Under the pieces are notes generated by a model. It did not search any database. It was not told where the DNA came from and saw nothing but the letters and a program-made list of their open reading frames with translations. Positions 7,470 to 10,810 of a stretch of 10,810 nt of DNA are shown here, piece by piece. Source of the stretch: MGOM01 sp035455265 (GTDB taxonomy: Bacteria > Chloroflexota > Anaerolineae > Anaerolineales > E44-bin32); NCBI GenBank assembly GCA_035455265.1, contig DATIFK010000099.1, positions 1 through 10,810 of the forward strand, in the 5' to 3' direction. Within the stretch, counting starts at the first letter, position 1. The number at the start of each line of letters is the position of its first letter. A program made the position numbers and the translations under genes.

Positions 7470-7958
7470 ATGGGGAGCGCGGAACGCCTGGCCGCCTTCG
7501 ATCGTTCTTTCGAACGCTTCCTCGGCGCCTTGGGGAACATCCCCGACTCCAGTTTCACCGAGAAGCTCGATTCCGCGACGCCCCGCGAACTGATGGCGCA
7601 GTTGATCGGCTGGAATCGCCTGGTGGCCGCCGGATGCCGGAAGCTGGGCGCCGGCGAAGCTCCCGAGTACTTTGCCCACGCGGATGGCGACTACGCTCAG
7701 GTTCAGGCAGAAAGCCTGCGAGCTATCGGTTCGCTCGATCGCCGTCAGATGGCCGAACAACTCAGCGCCACCAAGGTGGAACTCGCGTCCTATCTGTCCG
7801 GACTGGACGCGTCGGAATGGACGCGGGACCGCGGCCTGCGGCATCCCGAGGGTGGTCCGGTGAATGTGCAGCGAGAGCTGGAAGCTTTGACGCGCCGCTA
7901 CCTGGATGCCACCGACGAGATCATGCTTTGGCTCGACGCTCATGGGTCGGCCGGATGA
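7470..7958 (+). CDS. DinB/ClbS-DfsB-like four-helix bundle protein
   Basis: A 162-residue, alpha-helical, soluble protein. The pattern RELMAQLIGWNRLVAAG (39-55), preceded by an FxRFLGALGNIPDSSF helix, followed by HADGDYAQVQAESL and a final helix RYLDATDEIMLWL, resembles the DinB superfamily, in particular the ClbS/DfsB-like (DUF1706) branch. In many DinB proteins a His sits where Gln44 occurs here (AQLIGWN), so metal binding at that site looks lost. Members include putative metal-dependent transferases and the colibactin-resistance protein ClbS; no function can be assigned here. ATG 7470 lies 17 bp after the preceding small membrane gene, with a purine-rich GAGGGAAGG upstream. The downstream side opens into the repeat-rich gap. 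It could alternatively be an uncharacterised helical protein; the family call is moderate. Confidence 0.7.
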   Translation: MGSAERLAAFDRSFERFLGALGNIPDSSFTEKLDSATPRELMAQLIGWNRLVAAGCRKLGAGEAPEYFAHADGDYAQVQAESLRAIGSLDRRQMAEQLSATKVELASYLSGLDASEWTRDRGLRHPEGGPVNVQRELEALTRRYLDATDEIMLWLDAHGSAG

Positions 7959-7983
7959 TGAGGGCAGAAGGCGGGGAACGTGT

Positions 7984-8060
<77 letters not shown>

Positions 8061-8068
8061 CAGGGGCC

Positions 8069-8102
8069 TGTCTTTGGGTAGCTGTAGCAAATGTTTGTGA
8101 CA
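8069..8102. other. Short TGTC...GACA-bounded segment between two opposed arrays
   Basis: This 34-bp stretch starts with TGTC and ends with its inverse complement GACA. It is unlike the flanking 7-bp repeats, and contains TAGCTGTAGC and the small palindrome-like CAAATGTTTG. The TG...CA ends are reminiscent of transposon-derived termini, but no transposase, target duplication or longer inverted repeat is visible. It might be an element remnant or simply part of the tldD promoter region. Confidence 0.3.
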
Positions 8103-8112
8103 GTTGGGGGAA

Positions 8113-8168
8113 TGATGACTTGTGACCTGTCACTGGCGGCTGGTGACTGCTGACTGGCAACTGATCCT
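8113..8168 (+). repeat. Heptamer tandem array 4 (TGGTGAC-type units)
   Basis: Eight 7-bp units in unbroken register with a TGRYGAC-like consensus: among them TGATGAC (8113-8119), TTGTGAC (8120-8126), TGGCGGC (8134-8140), TGGTGAC (8141-8147), TGCTGAC (8148-8154) and TGGCAAC (8155-8161). Shifted in phase they read GGYGRCT, the same family as arrays 1 and 2. The array ends 18 bp before tldD and so lies in its leader or promoter region. Confidence 0.82.
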
Positions 8169-8186
8169 GCCGATTGAGGTATCCCT

Positions 8187-9605
8187 ATGGAGAACGATGG
8201 TGTGACGGCCGACCTTCAGCTACCGGACGCCATGGCGGCGGCTCGCCCGCATCTCGGCGAGTTGGCAGCCACGCTCGCTGCCCGCTCCCCGTCGGCCTCG
8301 GTCGGTCTGAGTTCGATCCACGGACTGTCGATCAACATCGACCATCAGGAGGAGAAGGTCAGCGAGGAGCCGCCCTCGGCAGGCGCCGTCCTGCGCGCCT
8401 TCGACGGCCGGACCATCGTCGAGCGCTCTGTGGGCTCCTTCATCGTGAGCGACCTGCAACAGGAAGCCCGGGCCCTGGCCGACTCCTTGCCCGCCAATGG
8501 GCCGTCGCCCTTCGATCGGACCGACGGACCCTCGGGACGGCACGACTTCGTGATGGCGATGAGCGAAACGCCGGAGCGCGTCAGTCTGTCCGAGAAGCTC
8601 GAACGCTGCCGCAACCTTCAGCACCGGCTGCGGGACGTCGACCCCCGCGTACAGAACGCTCGCGTCACCTACATGGAGCGCATCGAGCACAGCCTCTTCC
8701 GTAGTCGCCGGGCGGACCTGGCCCAGACGATACATCGGCTTCGATTGGGAGTGATGGTCGTGGTGCGAGACGGCGAGGCCGTCCGCTACAACTGGCACAT
8801 CAAGTCCAGGACCGGCGGGCTGGAAGGGCTGGAGTTCAGCGACGAAGAAGTCGACGAAGTGGTGCAGCTTGCCTTGCGCCTACTCGAGGCGGGACGTGTC
8901 GAACCGGGCGAGTACAACGTCGTCACAACGCCGGGCGTGTCGGGGACCATCTGCCATGAGTCGTTTGGTCATGGCGTGGAGACCGACATGTTCGTCAAGG
9001 ACCGTGCCCGGGCGGCGCACTTCCTCGATCAGACGGTCGCCTCGCCGATGGTCGACATCTTCGACGACCCGACCTATCCCGGCGTGTTTGGCTTCTACTT
9101 CTTCGACGACGAGGGCGCCCTGGCCGGCACCACCAGAATCGTCGAAGGCGGCGTCTTCCGCGGCGGGATCACCGACCTGGGGTCGGCGACGATCCTGGGA
9201 ATCCGTCGCACCGCCAACGGCCGGCGACAGGACTACTCCCGCAAGGCCTACGCGCGCATGAGCAACACCTTCTTCGGCCCGGGCCGGGCCAGCCTCGATG
9301 AGCTCCTGGCACAGGCCGGCGACGGCATCTTCCTCCAGAAGTGGTCTTCCGGCATGGAAGATCCGCAGGGCTGGGGCATCCAGGTAACGTGCCACATCGC
9401 CCGCGAGATACGAAACGGCCGGCTGACGGACAAGTACTTCACTCCTGTGGCGGTCTCAGGATACGTCCCCGATGTCTTGAAGACGGTTCGGGGGGTTGGC
9501 GTCGACGTCCAGATGGAAGGGGGTTGGTGCGGAAAAGGCCACAAGGAAATGATTCCGGTCAGCAGCGGGGGTCCACACATGCTCCTTCGGGCGCACCTGG
9601 GTTGA
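8187..9605 (+). CDS. tldD: TldD/PmbA family metallopeptidase, catalytic subunit TldD
   Basis: A 472-residue zinc metallopeptidase of the TldD/PmbA (TldE) family. In E. coli the heterodimer with TldE degrades CcdA antitoxin and trims the microcin B17 leader. The metal motif HExxxH is His257-Glu-Ser-Phe-Gly-His262 (HESFGH), and the third ligand candidate is Cys448 in GGWCGKGHKEMIPVSSGGP, the typical closing motif. Other family marks are PSASVGLSSIHGLSINI in the N-terminal domain, GGVFRGGITD (321-330) and YSRKAYARMSNTFF (350-363). Length is normal. ATG 8187 is preceded by GAGG (8176-8179) at 7 bp. No signal peptide is seen, so action is cytoplasmic. The partner subunit follows with a 1-bp gap. 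No peptide-modification genes or obvious precursor peptide are visible nearby, so the substrate is unknown. Confidence 0.95.
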   Translation: MENDGVTADLQLPDAMAAARPHLGELAATLAARSPSASVGLSSIHGLSINIDHQEEKVSEEPPSAGAVLRAFDGRTIVERSVGSFIVSDLQQEARALADSLPANGPSPFDRTDGPSGRHDFVMAMSETPERVSLSEKLERCRNLQHRLRDVDPRVQNARVTYMERIEHSLFRSRRADLAQTIHRLRLGVMVVVRDGEAVRYNWHIKSRTGGLEGLEFSDEEVDEVVQLALRLLEAGRVEPGEYNVVTTPGVSGTICHESFGHGVETDMFVKDRARAAHFLDQTVASPMVDIFDDPTYPGVFGFYFFDDEGALAGTTRIVEGGVFRGGITDLGSATILGIRRTANGRRQDYSRKAYARMSNTFFGPGRASLDELLAQAGDGIFLQKWSSGMEDPQGWGIQVTCHIAREIRNGRLTDKYFTPVAVSGYVPDVLKTVRGVGVDVQMEGGWCGKGHKEMIPVSSGGPHMLLRAHLG

Positions 9606-9606
9606 C

Positions 9607-10810
9607 ATGATCGACCAAATCGTTGCTTCCCTCGGCCGCCGAACCGATCTGATCGGCTGGACGGTCCGGCGCGAACTGGTGCACGGGACGCAGTTGTACG
9701 CCGCTGCCGGCCGTATCGAGGCCGAACGGCGGACGCGCGAGGAGCGCTACGACCTGGCGGTGGTCTGCCCGACATCGTTCCCCGACGGCTCGAACGGCTG
9801 TGGCACGGGCCAGGCCACGATCCTGCCGGGGGAACCGGTGGACCCGGCCATCGCACGCGCCGTTGAAATGGCGAGTCGAGTCCACAACCCGCTGCACGGC
9901 CTCCACGGCCCGTCGCCCCTCCCCGACGTGCCGCTGGAGGAGCGCGACCTGGTCGAACGGCCAGCGGAACGACTCAGGGAGGCACACGAGCATCTGACCA
10001 CCCTCGCCTCGGCCGAAGCCAGAGTCCGACTGACGGCGGCCGAGTGGCACGCCCAGACCGTCGAAACGCAACTGGTCAATAGCCGCGGACAGGAAGGCTC
10101 TCAGCGCGAAACCAGGCTCGGGCTGGAATGGGTCCTTGTCATGGGTGAAGGCAACGATCGCGCCGAGGGATTCCGTGAGCGAAGCCTGCGCCGCCTGGAC
10201 GACCTGGCGATGGAGCAAGAGTTCGAGAGCCTCACCCGGGAAACCCACGACCGCCAGCGGGCCGGAGCGGCACCGGCGTGGGACGGGCCTGTGGTCGTTC
10301 GCGACCGGATCCTGGCCGGCTATGTCGACAGCGAAACCGTCCGATTCCTTTCATCGGCCGCCAACCGATACGCCAAGCTGTCCAGCTGGGACATCGGCGA
10401 GGAGGTCGCCCCCAGGAACGATCAGGGCGAGCCGCTCACGGTCTGGGCCAACCGGATTCTTCCATACGGGATTCAGTCCACTCGCTTTGATGAAGAGGGA
10501 ATCCCGGGACGGCGCCTTCTCCTGATCCAGGACAACCGTCTCGTGGCCTTCTGGGCACCGCAGCGCTACGCCGAATACCTGAACATTCCGGCCACGGGCG
10601 AGTTCGGGAACGTTGAGCTCCCGCCGGGATCGCGTCCCGAGGCGGAACTGCTGACTCCGCCTTACGTCGAGATTGCGGGCTTTTCGTGGTTCAACCCCGA
10701 TCCGGTGACCGGAGACTTTGCGACGGAGATCCGCCTCGGCTACGTCGTGGAAGGCGATTCCCGCCGACCGTTTCGGGGCGGCCTGCTCATCGGCAACCTG
10801 CTCGAATCGT
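9607..10810 (+). CDS. tldE: TldE/PmbA family partner subunit, truncated by the window edge
   Basis: The frame is open from ATG 9607 to the last base: 401 complete codons plus one base, with no stop. It starts 1 bp after the tldD stop, the standard arrangement of a heterodimeric TldD/TldE pair. The protein shows the family's N-terminal alpha/beta layout (RELVHGTQLYAAAGRIEAE, then the helix EERDLVERPAERLREAHEHL). A C-terminal beta-rich part contains PYGIQSTRFDEEGIPGR and PFRGGLLIGNLLES, the latter equivalent to the closing RG-x-x-I-x-GNLL motif of PmbA/TldE. No HExxxH is present, as expected for the non-catalytic partner. Perhaps 30-60 residues are missing by comparison with usual TldE length. 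The orthologue name rests on position and C-terminal motif. Confidence 0.87.
   Translation, partial: MIDQIVASLGRRTDLIGWTVRRELVHGTQLYAAAGRIEAERRTREERYDLAVVCPTSFPDGSNGCGTGQATILPGEPVDPAIARAVEMASRVHNPLHGLHGPSPLPDVPLEERDLVERPAERLREAHEHLTTLASAEARVRLTAAEWHAQTVETQLVNSRGQEGSQRETRLGLEWVLVMGEGNDRAEGFRERSLRRLDDLAMEQEFESLTRETHDRQRAGAAPAWDGPVVVRDRILAGYVDSETVRFLSSAANRYAKLSSWDIGEEVAPRNDQGEPLTVWANRILPYGIQSTRFDEEGIPGRRLLLIQDNRLVAFWAPQRYAEYLNIPATGEFGNVELPPGSRPEAELLTPPYVEIAGFSWFNPDPVTGDFATEIRLGYVVEGDSRRPFRGGLLIGNLLES

Noticed and set aside
8069..8102. A complete insertion sequence in the gap before tldD
   Set aside because: There is no room for a transposase, no target duplication and only 4-bp inverted termini, so it was kept as a low-confidence segment only.

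Overview
The window is a high-GC bacterial chromosomal segment. Every convincing gene lies on the plus strand. It carries core housekeeping genes (trigger factor, ClpP, ClpX, RlmN, a leucine tRNA) mixed with common accessory families. Short intergenic arrays of 7-bp repeats, frequent GTG/TTG starts and the gene mix would fit an uncultured Chloroflexota-like organism. That placement is a weak guess from style only; no phylogenetic marker was compared.

Layout. Positions 1-43 are unassigned. A heptamer repeat array (44-99) precedes a PfpI/DJ-1 family gene (125-652). After a 109-bp gap come tRNA-Leu(UAG) (762-843) and a compact co-oriented run: tig (887-2251), clpP (2244-2861), clpX (2890-4179), a DUF1028 protein (4196-5071), a NagD-like HAD phosphatase (about 5155-5955) and rlmN (5952-6983). 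Genes in this run overlap by a few bases or lie within about 85 bp, so it reads as one transcription unit. A second heptamer array starts at the rlmN stop codon and runs to about 7110. Next are a small three-helix membrane protein (7147-7452) and a DinB/ClbS-like four-helix protein (7470-7958). A pair of oppositely oriented heptamer arrays (7984-8060 and 8113-8168) encloses a short segment bounded by TGTC and GACA. The window ends with a tldD-tldE metallopeptidase pair (8187-9605 and 9607 to the edge, the second gene truncated).

How the genes fit together. Trigger factor, ClpP and ClpX form the usual chaperone plus ATP-dependent protease module: folding of nascent chains, and unfolding and degradation of tagged or damaged proteins. 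RlmN modifies 23S rRNA and tRNA, so the run is themed on translation and protein quality control. TldD/TldE and the PfpI-like protein add further predicted protein-processing activity, but nothing links them mechanistically to ClpXP.

I found no convincing new multi-gene system, defence island, CRISPR array or complete insertion sequence. The most unusual content is the family of 7-bp-period arrays. They share a degenerate GGNRRCT-type unit, occur on both strands, sit at transcription-unit boundaries, and in one case supply the stop codon of the preceding gene.
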